Source: Rhizophlyctis rosea (lineage: Eukaryota > Chytridiomycota > Chytridiomycetes > Rhizophlyctidales > Rhizophlyctidaceae). Taken from it: a DNA stretch of 64,000 bases. The translations under genes were made by a program, and so were the position numbers. Below, piece by piece: positions 1-10,891 of this stretch. The notes below the pieces were generated by a model. The model was given only the letters and a program-made list of their open reading frames with translations, had not been told where the DNA came from and did not search any database. Within the stretch, counting starts at the first letter, position 1, and every line of letters begins with the position of its first letter. Location of the stretch: positions 206,668-270,667 of the forward strand of contig JADGJC010000010.1 of NCBI GenBank assembly GCA_027596075.1, in the 5' to 3' direction.

Positions 1-878
1 CAAAGGAGTCGCAAAGAGACCTCGGTTCTGAGAATTCGGGGAAAAGAGAAAACCGAAGTTGGGCCTTCGTTTTTGGTATGATGAATTGTTCGCATATGTC
101 CGCTGTGGAAAAGTGCTTGAGTTTGTGACGTCCGCCGCACTCATTGATGAAGTTTTGGAGAAAGGAAAGGTGGACGCCGCGAAGAGGAAGCCGTTTGGGT
201 GTTTCTGCTGACCGCGTTGGTGATTCGGTGCGCAGCATAGTCTGCAAAATATCAAACACTTCAAACAAGCCCGAAGCGTAAGCAACGGTCAAATTTCACA
301 TAAGTCTGCGTTGCTGTGCTCTCACCTCTTTCGATTCCTACAATGGATCAGATGGGTGCAAAATTCAAATATGCAACTTGCGGTCGGTGATGTCTGTGCA
401 ATACAAGGTTTGAAGCCAACCGCCTGAGGTTGGATACCATTCTCTCAAAGATGATGGAGACGTATTTGGCAACCATGCCGTCTCCTGGACTTCCAACTTC
501 CTGGGCGTCAACCGCGTTGCCACAAACTGATCACAAACCTCACCCAGAACCGCATGCTTTGTCAGCAAACCATGTGCGAAAGGAATGAGAAGGTGCAAAG
601 ACTCTAACTCAGAAGCAAGAATAAGTGCTGCCAGGTCAAGATGGAAGCACAGCAATTGGTAACGCTGATAGTTACCTACTGCAGTTGATCGCAATCCCTT
701 CTCACCAATCCAGTTATTGTTTGGGGATGGCAACGCCACCAACCTTCAACCACTGGAAACGCGTCGACCAAGCCACGGGTGGCATGATTCACAACCACCC
801 GAAACACATAGTGACGTCGCTGGTGTCTAGGCACTATTCCGCTTCCCACAGCACACGGAGGCTTCCGGTTGGCATGCA
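1..878. other. Left-edge intergenic stretch
   Basis: No reading frame here has convincing codon structure, splice continuity or a recognisable domain on either strand. The right part is the upstream region of the small gene that starts at 1016. A gene reaching in from beyond the left edge cannot be excluded. Confidence 0.4.
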
Positions 879-885
879 TATAAAG
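879..885 (+). promoter_or_regulatory. TATA box (TATAAAG)
   Basis: A TATAAAG element lies about 135 bp before the ATG at 1016. An AC-rich, ATG-poor leader (about 905-1015) follows it and ends in a CAACAATG start context. This fits a TATA-driven gene with a leader of roughly 100 nt. Confidence 0.5.
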
Positions 886-1015
886 GCACCATCAGTGAGC
901 ATCCGTTGACAATATTCACCTCACCAAAACAATATCAAGTGCGACTTGCCATATCAACATAAATCAATACCGCCGACAACCACAAATCCAAATCCACCTT
1001 CACCAACCATCAACA

Positions 1016-1363
1016 ATGTCTAAATCCCTCCCAACCGCTCAAGCAGAAGAACTCGCCCAAACCTCCCCAATCCACCTCCCAACCGCCCCAGAAATCACCT
1101 CAGCCCACTACCCCGATCCATCACCCACCACCCACGCAGACGCAAAACACCACATGCCTTACTCGCCGTCCAACACTCCCAAACCGTACTCCCAGGGCCA
1201 GGACGAGTACCAACACATCCATCTGTCGACGGACGAAGCCGTGCAGGAAGCGGGGGAGGTTGAGAAGGGTTGGAAGAATGAGACACATCAGGTTGGGGGG
1301 AAGACGCCCCATATGCCGGGACAACCGAATGAGGCGGGGCCGTTGCCGAATTATGAGGGGTAG
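1016..1363 (+). CDS. Small hydrophilic Pro-rich protein
   Basis: This is a single-exon frame of 115 residues opening in a good fungal start context (CAACAATGTC) behind a TATA box. The product is polar and rich in Pro, His, Thr and Glu, with no signal peptide, membrane segment or recognisable domain. Its Gly/Pro/Asn-rich tail ends in NYEG. The composition suggests an intrinsically disordered protein, and disordered small proteins of this kind are often stress-induced, but no family is recognised and no function is claimed. An overlapping antisense frame at 1095-1499 has no start or composition argument in its favour. Confidence 0.55.
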   Translation: MSKSLPTAQAEELAQTSPIHLPTAPEITSAHYPDPSPTTHADAKHHMPYSPSNTPKPYSQGQDEYQHIHLSTDEAVQEAGEVEKGWKNETHQVGGKTPHMPGQPNEAGPLPNYEG

Positions 1364-1972
1364 GGAGCGTGTAGGTCGGATAAGTGATTGTGATTAGGTT
1401 GGGCTGATGATGGATGGAGGGATCAGGGTAGCATAGCCAATGCGATTCTTGTGCGTAGTGAAATGCTGTTGTGGAGGCAGAATGTACAATACATGCCACT
1501 TACTGCACAAGTCTGAGTCGAGATGGAGTGGGCAGCGCTTTCACCACTGTGGATGTTTGAAAGTAAAAAAATGATTGGGCAAGCTTGTAATAGGTTCTGT
1601 GAAATCACCATCTTCAAGAAAATTATCATCAGACGAACTTCGTTTGCTCGGCGGTCAACCCCTCTGTGCCTCGCAAACCTTCATTCGGGAAGCCTTGGAC
1701 CCGTAAGCCACTGGCGCATACCGGTAAAGGTGACACAACAGTTTCTGTTCCTCTCAATTCTCAAATATATGGCAGCTTCAACCTGAAAACATTTCATCCA
1801 CCAAACATACAGTCATTCGCATGCATATACCCATGCGTGAAAAAAGAAAAAATCGCCGGTCCTGTGCATTGTGTAGAAAACGGTTACCACCCACACAAAA
1901 CGGTACATGATAAGTCTATGTCGACGAGCAAACCCTCCCTCTATTTTTCCAATTCTGACCTGTAACCATTCA

Positions 1973-3137
1973 ATGCACAGGAGACGGGCGGTACTCACGG
2001 CCTACAAATTCTACGAGACGAACGTCCTTTCTGAAAAAGAAGACATCTGGCCCTTCATTCACGCCAACTGGAAGACATTCTTTACCCGTCCAGGTGGGAG
2101 GCGTGGGTCTGAATTTGCCATCGTGACCAAATTGTCAACTTACCTCCTTGTCCCTTGTAGAAAGCCACACCGCCTCTCAGCCATCATATGCTTAGGCGTG
2201 AACACCTCATGGGGGCGAGTGCAGGACAAAAGTCCGGCTCCTGTCCCCTTACGCCGACCTTGTGCTGAAGACTTCACCGTCAAAGACTCGGTGAGAGGCT
2301 CCGCCTTTATTCCTCTCACCGACATTGAAAGCAGCTCAGAAGATTCAGAAAGTCCGTCAGAATTCTCTTCCTCTAAATCACCACCACCTGCACCATCCTC
2401 CATATCCATACCCCCACACTCCGATTTGGAAAAGCAACTGCAAGCGCTACAACATGAAAGCGGCTGGGGTCCATCACACGACATCTTCCGATCTCTGCAC
2501 ATCATCGAGGATTTCATCCAACATACAATTTCCTAGAGCAACTCTTAATGGCATCATCGACGAATGCCCAGGTGCTCTACGGTTTTCAGCTAAGCTATCC
2601 TGATGGCACAGGACGGTATATGCAACGGTTAGGATACGGAGCAGCCATGGGGTTGATGGCGTACCGTACGCAGTGGTCTGTCTCTTGTCTCAACCATTAC
2701 CCACATCCACTGCAAACGCGCGCTTCCTCGCTGAACGAAATCGTGAGGAGCAGTTACCTGAAATCTTCAGCACATACTACCTTCAAACCACGCAGGACTA
2801 CATGGTGTCGGTGACTCGACTGTCAGGTCCTGACCTCCCTGAAGAGATTGTCCATAAACTACTAGATTTGAAGCTGCGGATGCGTTGCGTGGGGTTGGTA
2901 GCTCGTCTTCCTCCGGCAACTATGTCGCCCCGTGTGTTGGCGGAGCGTCTTCGGATTGAGTTGCCTGGTGAAGTGAATGTTAATATAGGTGGTGGGACGG
3001 AGGGAGATGTGGAATGGAGAATTCAGATTGTGGATGGGTTGCTAATGAGGCAAAGTCTCATTGTTTATCCCATGATCTATGAGGAGGGAGGCTGCATCTT
3101 GGTTCGAGCGAAGGGACGGCGAATTGTTGGAAACTGA
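1973..3137 (+). CDS. Hypothetical protein, exon structure unresolved
   Basis: Two protein-like blocks lie on the plus strand in different frames. Block one (ATG at 1973, open to 2536) starts with an aromatic-rich helix around EKEDIWPFIHANWKTFF followed by a basic segment and a Ser/Pro/Glu-rich stretch. It resembles a small winged-helix-like fold followed by a disordered linker. Block two (open from 2604; first internal ATG at 2802; stop at 3137) reads as a compact acidic/hydrophobic domain. I found no GT-AG pair that joins the blocks cleanly, so this may be one gene with a missed intron, two genes, or a decayed gene. No function is assigned. Confidence 0.35.
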
Positions 3138-3893
3138 TGAAAAATGAAAGGGGTTCTTGTATGATATTCCTCAATAGGAACATAAAAAGTAAACGTCATT
3201 TGCTCAAATGACATTAAATGACTTGCACCAGGCGTCACACAGCAATGGATGAACAAGCATCGTGAAAGGCGTCGGGTTGTATTTGATGCACCATGTGCGG
3301 CATACACTGGAAACGAAAGATGGGTATCATTCGTGCTTTGATCGCGACATCCCATTCTTGTTACATCATCTCCACTTATGCATACGATGCAAGCGGAAGT
3401 ATGGAGGTTGGAAGCAGTGTCTATTGAGGGGGCCAGAGTTGCCAGCAAAGCAATCGGCAGGGAACCTGATGTGCTTTGATGAGACAGTGCATTTTGCCCA
3501 GAGGTCGCTGTTAACGAAACTAGTCTTCAAGATACAAAAGGCCGCATCACATTCCTCGTGCTCAGAACATGCATTCGTCAGCAAAAGCACAAATGTATTC
3601 AATTTACATACAGCGAAAAGCAAGAAAAGGTGTACAGGGAAAGCGATTGCAAAATGGACGGGGGAATAAAATGAAAGAAAAAGCGAAAATCAAAATCTAC
3701 AAAAGTGCAACAGAGGGGCAGAAAGGCCCACAAACCTAAACACAAGAACTAATAGGGGATTCTATGGGAATCTACCTCTAATTGTCTCACAAATTTGAAT
3801 GCAAAAAAGAACCACAAACATATGCAAAAACTTCAAAAACTACAAACAACCCAACCAACAAAAAGTCCTACCAATCACGCCCTAAACTACTCC
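3138..3893. other. Intergenic, no supported gene
   Basis: This stretch separates two convergent genes. It is AT-rich toward 3,700-3,850 and probably holds their 3' untranslated regions. The frames at 3077-3669 lack protein-like composition. Confidence 0.4.
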
Positions 3894-5989
3894 CTACTCC
3901 CACCCACTCCTCGAATTAGCCACATACCCATTCTCCCCCACCCCATCCTCCCCCGGCGAATCATACGCATACGTCAAACTCGCATTCAACAAACTCCCCG
4001 CACTCGAATTGCCCCCGACACTCCCCACCGGACTCGCCTCCGGCTTCCACCCCGGCTGCGGCTCCCCTAAAATCGACAGGCGGTACGTATGTTTCTGTTC
4101 CGCCACTGGCGAATTCGGAAGCGAGGATGACGGGTGGGACGAGTGTTCGGAGATGGTTGGGAGGGACGTTGAGGAGACGATGGAGGAGTCGGAGTAGTTG
4201 GAGGAGGCCCAGGAGAGGCGGGAGCTGCGGACGGAAAGGCGTTTTTGAATGGGGTTGAAGGGGGTTTCGTCGGTGGAGGAGATGGAGGGGGCCCAGGAGA
4301 GGGTGCTGTCGCGTTTGGATTTTGGTGGTGGGGTTTTGGTTGGGTCGGGGGTGCTTGTGGGACCGGGCGGTGTTGGCAGGGGCGTTTTGGTGGTGGAAGT
4401 TGGGGATGGGAGGCCGGCCCAGGTTGGGGTTGTGTTGCGGAAGGGTGGGGAGAGGCGTTTTGGTGCTTGGGGTTGTTGGGTCGAGGGTGGGGAGAGACTT
4501 AGGTGGCTTGCGTTATCGGGTTGGTCGTTTGGAGGGGTGTTGAGTGTTGGTTCCGTCGTGTAGCTGTCGAGGATGCTTCCGTACGTTCCGGTCCTCGTGG
4601 TTTCGTTGGAGCTCTTAGGATTCGAGACGGGAGCACGGCGTGGGGGACGCGGTGGGGTGCCGGTTCCGCCGACGATCATGGGCGGGGTGTCCGTCGGCGC
4701 GAGGGACGCGTCCGCAACGTCTTCGTTCAAGTTTACTACCGACCTCCTCAAAGGAGTATTGTACAGCTCATCCCTAATGAAAATCTCAGCCGCACTCAAC
4801 GCATCCATCCCCAACAACCCATCATCACTCCTCCCATTCTGCGAACTCGAAAACTCCGTCCCAGAATCCGACTCACGGGTCTGCGAATGAGTCCCAACAT
4901 TCTTCGCCAACCCATCTCCCGCACTTTCCTTCTCAACATCCCAAGCCCAAGGTTTCGACTCGGCCTCCTTCTTGATCATCTCGCTGTACCCAATTCCATC
5001 ACCCTCAATGATAAACTCCTCCTCCTTCTCCTCGCGCTTCCTCCGCTTCCTACAGAACCACAAGCAAGCACCAAGCGCGATCCCCATAACTAGGAGCAAA
5101 ATTACGATCAACCCAATCATCCCTCCTGACAGCTTCTTTGGCGCGCTGTCACCAGAATCGGCGAGAGCATTGGAGTCGGTGCTTGGCGAGGGTGAGGTAG
5201 TCACGAAAGTCGAGTCGGTTGTGGTTGTGAATGGAAAAGGGGTAAGGTTCGACGTGATTGCACTTGTTGTCGTCAACGCACTCCCATCCGTCGTGGTGGT
5301 GAACGTCGTCACGGGTGTTTGCTGACTATCCGTGGTAGTGGTAAGGAAGGATACAGTCGTGGTGGTGGTGGCTATGACTGTCGTTGGAGGAATTCCCGAG
5401 TTGCTCTGATCCCACCAATCCGTAGGCGAAGGGGATTGCACCCCGTTTCCGGCCGTCGCAGACATTGTCAGCGAAGATGTAACAGAAGTACGTAAAGTAG
5501 TAGTTTCTGTCCGTGAAAGCGTCCCTCCCCGCGTCGTCGAAACGGGGAAGGGTGAAACTATGTCTTGCGGGTCAGGTAATTGGATATCTGTGGATGTAGG
5601 GGTTGAAGAAGGGGAGGCGTTTGCAAACGGGGTTGAAGTAGTTGTTGATCGTGGTGGCTGAGCTGATGCACTGGTAACTATGGATGATAGGGTTGCCATG
5701 GTGGCTGTGAGGGTAATGAAAAAGGATGGCGTGGACATATGTGAAGATGCATGTGATGCTGAGCGAGAGGCTTGTACAGTTGTTGTGGTTAGGGTGGGGA
5801 AGTCGGCAAAGGTTGGTGAGGAGAACGGAGTCTCGATAAAGGTGGCGGATGTCACAACCGCGCCTTCTGATAGTGTGTCCATGCCGGATACCAAGGAGGG
5901 TAAGTATATGCGGGAGTCAACAAGGATACAAGGCGCAGCCGGTGGTGCGCAAGTCAGAAAAGTCAAAATCTCAAGGGTGTTATGTATTC
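3894..5989 (-). CDS. Ser/Thr-rich single-pass membrane protein
   Basis: A long frame (up to about 690 residues) encodes a surface-sensor layout: an N-terminal half of Thr/Ser/Val runs typical of O-glycosylated fungal ectodomains, one transmembrane helix (around GGMIGLIVILLLVMGIALGA), an immediate basic stop-transfer patch (CRKRRKRE) and a long cytoplasmic tail rich in Ser, Pro and Thr. The layout resembles Mid2/WSC-type wall sensors, but no WSC or other Cys-rich domain is visible. The frame has no ATG at its 5' end. Either translation starts at the internal ATG at 5738, which gives a good signal peptide ending ATSASA-type before QPP, or an upstream exon is spliced in at a TTACAG acceptor near 5990. 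A strong donor (AAGGTAAG) lies near 6072, but its upstream frame contains a stop. Confidence 0.65.
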
Positions 5990-6042
5990 CTGTAACATGT
6001 CATCACACACATCCTGCAGTCAGTTTACCGATTCAGACTTAA

Positions 6043-9000
6043 TTGACGCGCACCAATGATGTCGTGAAGCTTACCTTCTCATGCGCAGCCGTTCAATACC
6101 GAAGAAAGCACCTTCAAATTGGATCGTCGCCCACCAGCAGTAACTTTGCAGGCCGCGAGAAAACCACGAAAAACGAACACCAAAATTGCAAACTTGAAAA
6201 TGCTAAAGGATGTTGAACAACCCTTGAACCCTATCACCCAAATCATTGCTATCGATTTCGGATTTTTTCGTAGCCATTGCGTCTGAAACCCTTCAGCATA
6301 TGTGTCATAAGCCAATAGTCGCTTGCTATAGCCAGGGGTCACTGGTCTGTTGCGTTTGCTAAGCCATGGAACCCTTTTGTGCTATTATTAGGGTCCCGCA
6401 GGAGTGACCCATAGCAATAATGCACGCCACACCGCTTCAATTTGCGGCAAAGGACCCGGGCCAAGCCACAACTCAAGTGGATGGCCCGAATCAACATATC
6501 AGCGATTAAATCATCTTGTGGGTTGGACAACACTGAATTGATCGGCCTGTTCTTTGAGAATGGCTTCCTTTATGTCTTTCCATGCTGTTTGATGCTCTCT
6601 GCTTGCTTTGTAGCGAGGCGGCCCGTTTTTTCATCAGAAAGATGAAATTGCAAAAGTGAAAGGATTTGCAATTCAACCAATTGCCTATTAGCACGGAAAA
6701 GTCGTTGTGGCATCATTTTTCTGGCTTTCATTCTCGAGTCGCAGCCCCATAAAGGATCATGGTTCATGCATTTGTCAATCAATCTACGAAGAAAATCAAA
6801 ATCCGCCTTTGCTTGCCTATCAATCTGCGAGAATTCGATCTCACGTGCTTATCCTTTTTTGCTGATCGGATAGCATCAATAGTTCCAACCAAACAAGAAT
6901 ATTTGAACGGGTAGAGGAATCTCGAGGCCAAAGACAAGCGGCAGAGCCGGGAGTATATTCAGGATCTCAAGCATCCTGACGAAAGCATTGACATTACCTA
7001 TGGTTCAGCTGGTCTTTTCATGAAATGAATTGATGATGCTGTTAAGAAGCCGTGCTGGGGCCAGTGCAGTCACGTTGCATATGAATGGAAGTAGAAGAGA
7101 CTGACAAGGCCAACTGGAAAGCTCATAGGGTCGTATTTCCGAGACGTGAGCTAACCTTTCATTGGGAAATGCAAGGATGTCCTGCAAAACTCTTCAACGG
7201 AAACCCATGATATGGCGAGGATCATTCGTCGAAAAGGTGGAACAGTGATTACTATGGTCAATAAGATGTCCGCTGTTCAAAAGTCGACGTCGATGATCAT
7301 GGCCAACTTGAGCCACATGACCGATGCATCGTGTACTCCCTTTAGTTTGGGAGAACAAAAGGCCGGGTCGTGCAAATGTGAAAACAAAACAACTCTAGCG
7401 CAAGTTCAGTTCATCATCATCGCTGAAGGGGCTGAGTCCACCTTCCATGGTGCATTCAACATTTGACAAACACAAGGCTCTACAGAAGGACGTAGCGTAT
7501 ACAGCCATGCAATCCGGTCGTCAATGCAAAAAAGAATAACGAAGATTCGAGAGGGATCTATTGTCAACTCAGGAAACGACATCGTACACAGATTGACTGA
7601 CATTTTAGACTATTTCTGCAAGGCTCTCCGTTACAAATCCTTGTGTATGGCACTCTACAAAACGCAGCCCCTTACATCAGCTTTACATCGTGTCTTGTAT
7701 CAGTACAGTCTCTACTGTGAGAACTCTAGTACTTTGGAGCAATTACATAACGGAGCATAGTCCCTTAACGCATAACATTTCAAAGGTGAAAAAAGAACGC
7801 AGCTTGGGCAGGACTGAGTGGACTGTTAAGACGCGATCCAAACAGCCCTTCGTTTACGGCTCTTGTGATCAACATTCGGCGAGTCAAGTTTGTCCTTCCT
7901 TGAGGATCCGTCACCTGACCAAACTTGGTTAATCTTGTTGCCCGGAGCTAACAGAAAATAACGCAAAGGCGCAGAGTGTGACTTACCTGGGACAGTTTTC
8001 ATTTGTGTTGGCCATCATTGCGAGGGATGAAGGCCACATGTTCTGGCATTGTTGTCACTCGGGACTGAGAACGACCACTTGACTTTGCGAGCAAAGAGGA
8101 TGCGCACAAACAAGTTCCACAGACTCCGCAGATAACGCCCAGAGTCAAGATGATTGCCAATATACGCAGAAAGGTTGCAGTATTCCCCCGTTGAATCTTT
8201 TAGAACGAGGCCACACATCTAACACGTGAAACAGATGGAGGCGTTTGCAACGATTGCTACATTGTGATGACAGCGCTGCGATGGTCCATGTCCGCTTGAT
8301 TGATGACTCTTTGCATTAGTCAATGAGTTGTCATCAGCCAATGTGGCGATGAGAAGGAAAGGACCTGACCAATGGCATTACATTCATCACTGACCACTGC
8401 CGAGCTCATAAATGAATTAACGAGCCTCCGCCCTGCAAATTGTTCCCACTTTTGACTTACACTGTGATGATGACACTCATAGTTGTTGGACTGATTGCAT
8501 ACGGACAGCATGTTGAGAACTCGACAAGATGGTCCTACAGACTGAAGATTGATCCTGTCTGTACATTGGTAAGTAGTCTGCACCAACTTAACATTACACT
8601 TGGGTCATTTGCCCACCTGACTGCGAAGTAGAAGGGTTGTGTTTTCAGTCCCTTGATGTGCATGTGATTTCACAGAATACCAATAGCAAAAACAGGCGCG
8701 TGTCCACAGGTGGAATCCAAATGTGCAGGTCGAACGTCACATAGAAGACAAGTCTTTGTCGATAAAACTGGAACCACCAGCTTGTGACTTCGTTCGGTAT
8801 AAACGATGTCGGTTCCCCCATCGCCCTATCGGATATTGGTACATTTTGAAGTCTTTGTCGCAAGGCACATCCGATTTGATCCCATCCAATGTTTCTGCTG
8901 TATATGCATGATAGCACCAAGCAGACTTGCGCGAAGCAGACGATTTGAGTGAATTGAGAGAGTTGCAGATTGAGACGGCTTCGCGTTTTGCCAGCTTTGC

Positions 9001-9251
9001 TACGCACTGACGGTTCATTGGTTGTCCGCTGTTTGCAGTTCTTCGTTCCACAAGACAGGCGGATGGTACACAAATGACATATGGAAGCCTGCTGAATGTC
9101 GTTTGGTTCTTGGCGAGCATGAACGTGGGCGTTCCGTGCTACCAACGAGAATGATCACCCCACCACGTAGTCACGATGCTGCAGTTTGTCAAACCTGCTT
9201 ACTCTCCGAAGCCCCCGTTGATGACAGAGCTTGAACTTTTCGGGAAGAGGT
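6043..9251. other. Gene-poor 3.2-kb stretch
   Basis: I see no supported gene on either strand. The frames are short, lack protein-like composition and cannot be chained through good splice sites. One frame near 6079-6342 (minus) has a hydrophobic signal-like helix (FAILVFVFRGFLAA) and could belong to a first exon of the neighbouring membrane protein, but the phase does not fit the best donor. No tRNA, simple repeat or transposon terminus was noticed. Confidence 0.4.
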
Positions 9252-9752
9252 TCAGTATGCCGATTCTGCCGAAACCTCGGTTTGTCCAAAATGTCCAGCG
9301 ATGGACCTTTCAGTGGATGACGTTGTTCTTCGACGAATTTTCGACGCTACGTCACTGTGTAACACGTGGCAGCGGTGCCCTCCGCGCCATACCTCCGCCC
9401 TCTGAGACCTCCTGAGCCTCCGGCTTTCACAAACTACGAATTTAGTGGGCGCCACAAGTTCACGAGAAGACCAGAAGGGTGGGTCCTGGGAACGTGCACA
9501 TGAGAGAAGCTGCAGGAATGAGAGTGAATGCATGAACACAAAGACACAAAAAGGAAGAAGGGAATTGAGGGTGACATCATGAATCATGCCTTCCATAAGG
9601 GCCTGATCTTCATTGCTTTGCTGTCGCTGCATATGAGAAACGGTCTGGACCACGCTGTCTTCTTGGACCTCTCGCACAGGAGGAGGTGAAGCATTTGAAG
9701 CATGGCTTGAGACGGAAGACACATCTGACGTCACATAAGCTGTTTCCCTCAT
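9252..9752 (-). CDS. Doubtful short gene, hypothetical protein
   Basis: A 166-codon frame starts at an ATG at 9752. Its first 60 residues are Ser/Val/Gln/Glu-rich and look protein-like. The next segment (VTLNSLLPFCVFVFMH) could equally be a retained intron, since it runs from GTCACC to CTGCAG and is divisible by three. The rest is Arg/Ser-rich and unremarkable. The start lies only about 65 bp from a plus-strand TATA box that serves the next gene, which argues against it. Kept as a low-confidence call. Confidence 0.2.
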   Translation of the reverse strand: MRETAYVTSDVSSVSSHASNASPPPVREVQEDSVVQTVSHMQRQQSNEDQALMEGMIHDVTLNSLLPFCVFVFMHSLSFLQLLSCARSQDPPFWSSRELVAPTKFVVCESRRLRRSQRAEVWRGGHRCHVLHSDVASKIRRRTTSSTERSIAGHFGQTEVSAESAY

Positions 9753-9816
9753 TGCCAGTCATTTCCTGCTACGCCCTGATGCAGGAGACACCCCAACAGA
9801 GACCAACCTTGGACCT

Positions 9817-9824
9817 TATAAATA
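9817..9824 (+). promoter_or_regulatory. TATA box (TATAAATA)
   Basis: A canonical TATAAATA lies about 150 bp upstream of the start codon at 9976. It is followed by a long A/C-rich, ATG-free leader, as expected for a strongly transcribed fungal gene. Confidence 0.55.
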
Positions 9825-9975
9825 GAACCATCCTCCGTTTCCGACTCCGAACAACCTCAACCAGGAACAGCCTCTCCCACCCACCAAAACAAAACTACAC
9901 TACTTCGCCAACAACCCCTTCTTGGCAACAGTCCTCATCTCTTCCCACCAACACCTCCAAAACAACTAACCAACC

Positions 9976-10263
9976 ATGTGCTATTCCTGCGAAATCGTTC
10001 TCTGGGACATCCTCGTCCTCCTCGCCATCGTCCTCCTGGTCTTGTGGGTCTTGTCTCTGACACACGTAAGTTGCTTCTTCCCTCGATGACGTTACTCTGT
10101 ATACACGTTTCTCATACATGATTCAAAACAGGTCATCTTCGTCAACATGGGACCCCTCCTCCACGTCTTCCTAGCCGTCGGTATCCTCTTCCTACTCGTA
10201 TGGCTCTTCATCAGGTGTTGCCGCGGTGGTCGCCGCAGGAGCGGCCGCACCATCGTCGTCTAA
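9976..10263 (+). CDS. 73-aa two-TM small membrane protein, two exons
   Basis: Exon 1 is 9976-10065 (30 codons, phase 0). The intron 10066-10131 is 66 bp, with a GTAAGT donor and an AAACAG acceptor. Exon 2 is 10132-10263 and ends in TAA. The product has two hydrophobic helices (residues about 6-28, rich in Leu/Val, and about 32-58) and ends in a Cys-Cys, Gly/Arg-rich basic tail (IRCCRGGRRRSG). This gives a hairpin with the tail probably on the cytosolic face. The N-terminal and juxtamembrane cysteines could be lipid-modified (inference). Size and topology recall PMP3-type hydrophobic stress peptides, but the PMP3 signature is absent. No family is recognised. A TATA box precedes it. Confidence 0.7.
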
Positions 10264-10891
10264 CGCGCTGGACGTTTTCTTGTGATGACGGTGTCGTGCA
10301 GGGTGCGGGCAAAGAGCGGTGAAATCGGACTTGTATAGTAGTTTTCTGTAGATATCCCAGATTGTAATTTTTTTCTCTGTAGTTGTCTTCTTCGTTGTGG
10401 GATGAACGTGTTGGTTGTTGATGTACTTTCTATGAATACAAAGTGTGTATTTGTATGATGCTGTACCCGTTGCTTGTTCGTTTGAGGTGGTAGAGTGCCA
10501 GATGATGTTTCTATACTATGAAACACCTTGCATGCATTCCATCTGTTGATGCTGATGGCCCCCAACATGTCATTTAGAGAGATGCTCTTATGCGATCATA
10601 AAAATTGCAGCGTATGTTTTACGAAGAGCACAAAGTAAAGAGCATTCTTCAGTTGTTTCGCGATGACAACCTCCCGCTGGTTGTTCACATAATCAAGAGC
10701 TAGCTATATGACCAAAGAAGGTTAAATTAAGCGCGTGACTGGAAGGGCTGGGTAAATCCCACCACCTCACTCCTTCCTCATCTGAATCTCCGTTCCCACG
10801 GTCTTCCCGCTTGTGTGTTCACTCTCCTCAATTGTTGGTGGAAGTGTCGCGATTTGTGCTTCTGGCCCACGCACGAGAACCCAGTTGAACG

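Noticed and set aside
4245..5093. Several plus-strand frames rich in Gly/Trp/Val
   Set aside because: They are the antisense shadow of the Ser/Thr/Pro-rich tail of the minus-strand membrane protein.
8645..9145. 166-codon minus-strand frame
   Set aside because: Composition is random-like (frequent Cys, Trp and Arg without pattern), there is no domain, no ATG context and no splice partners.
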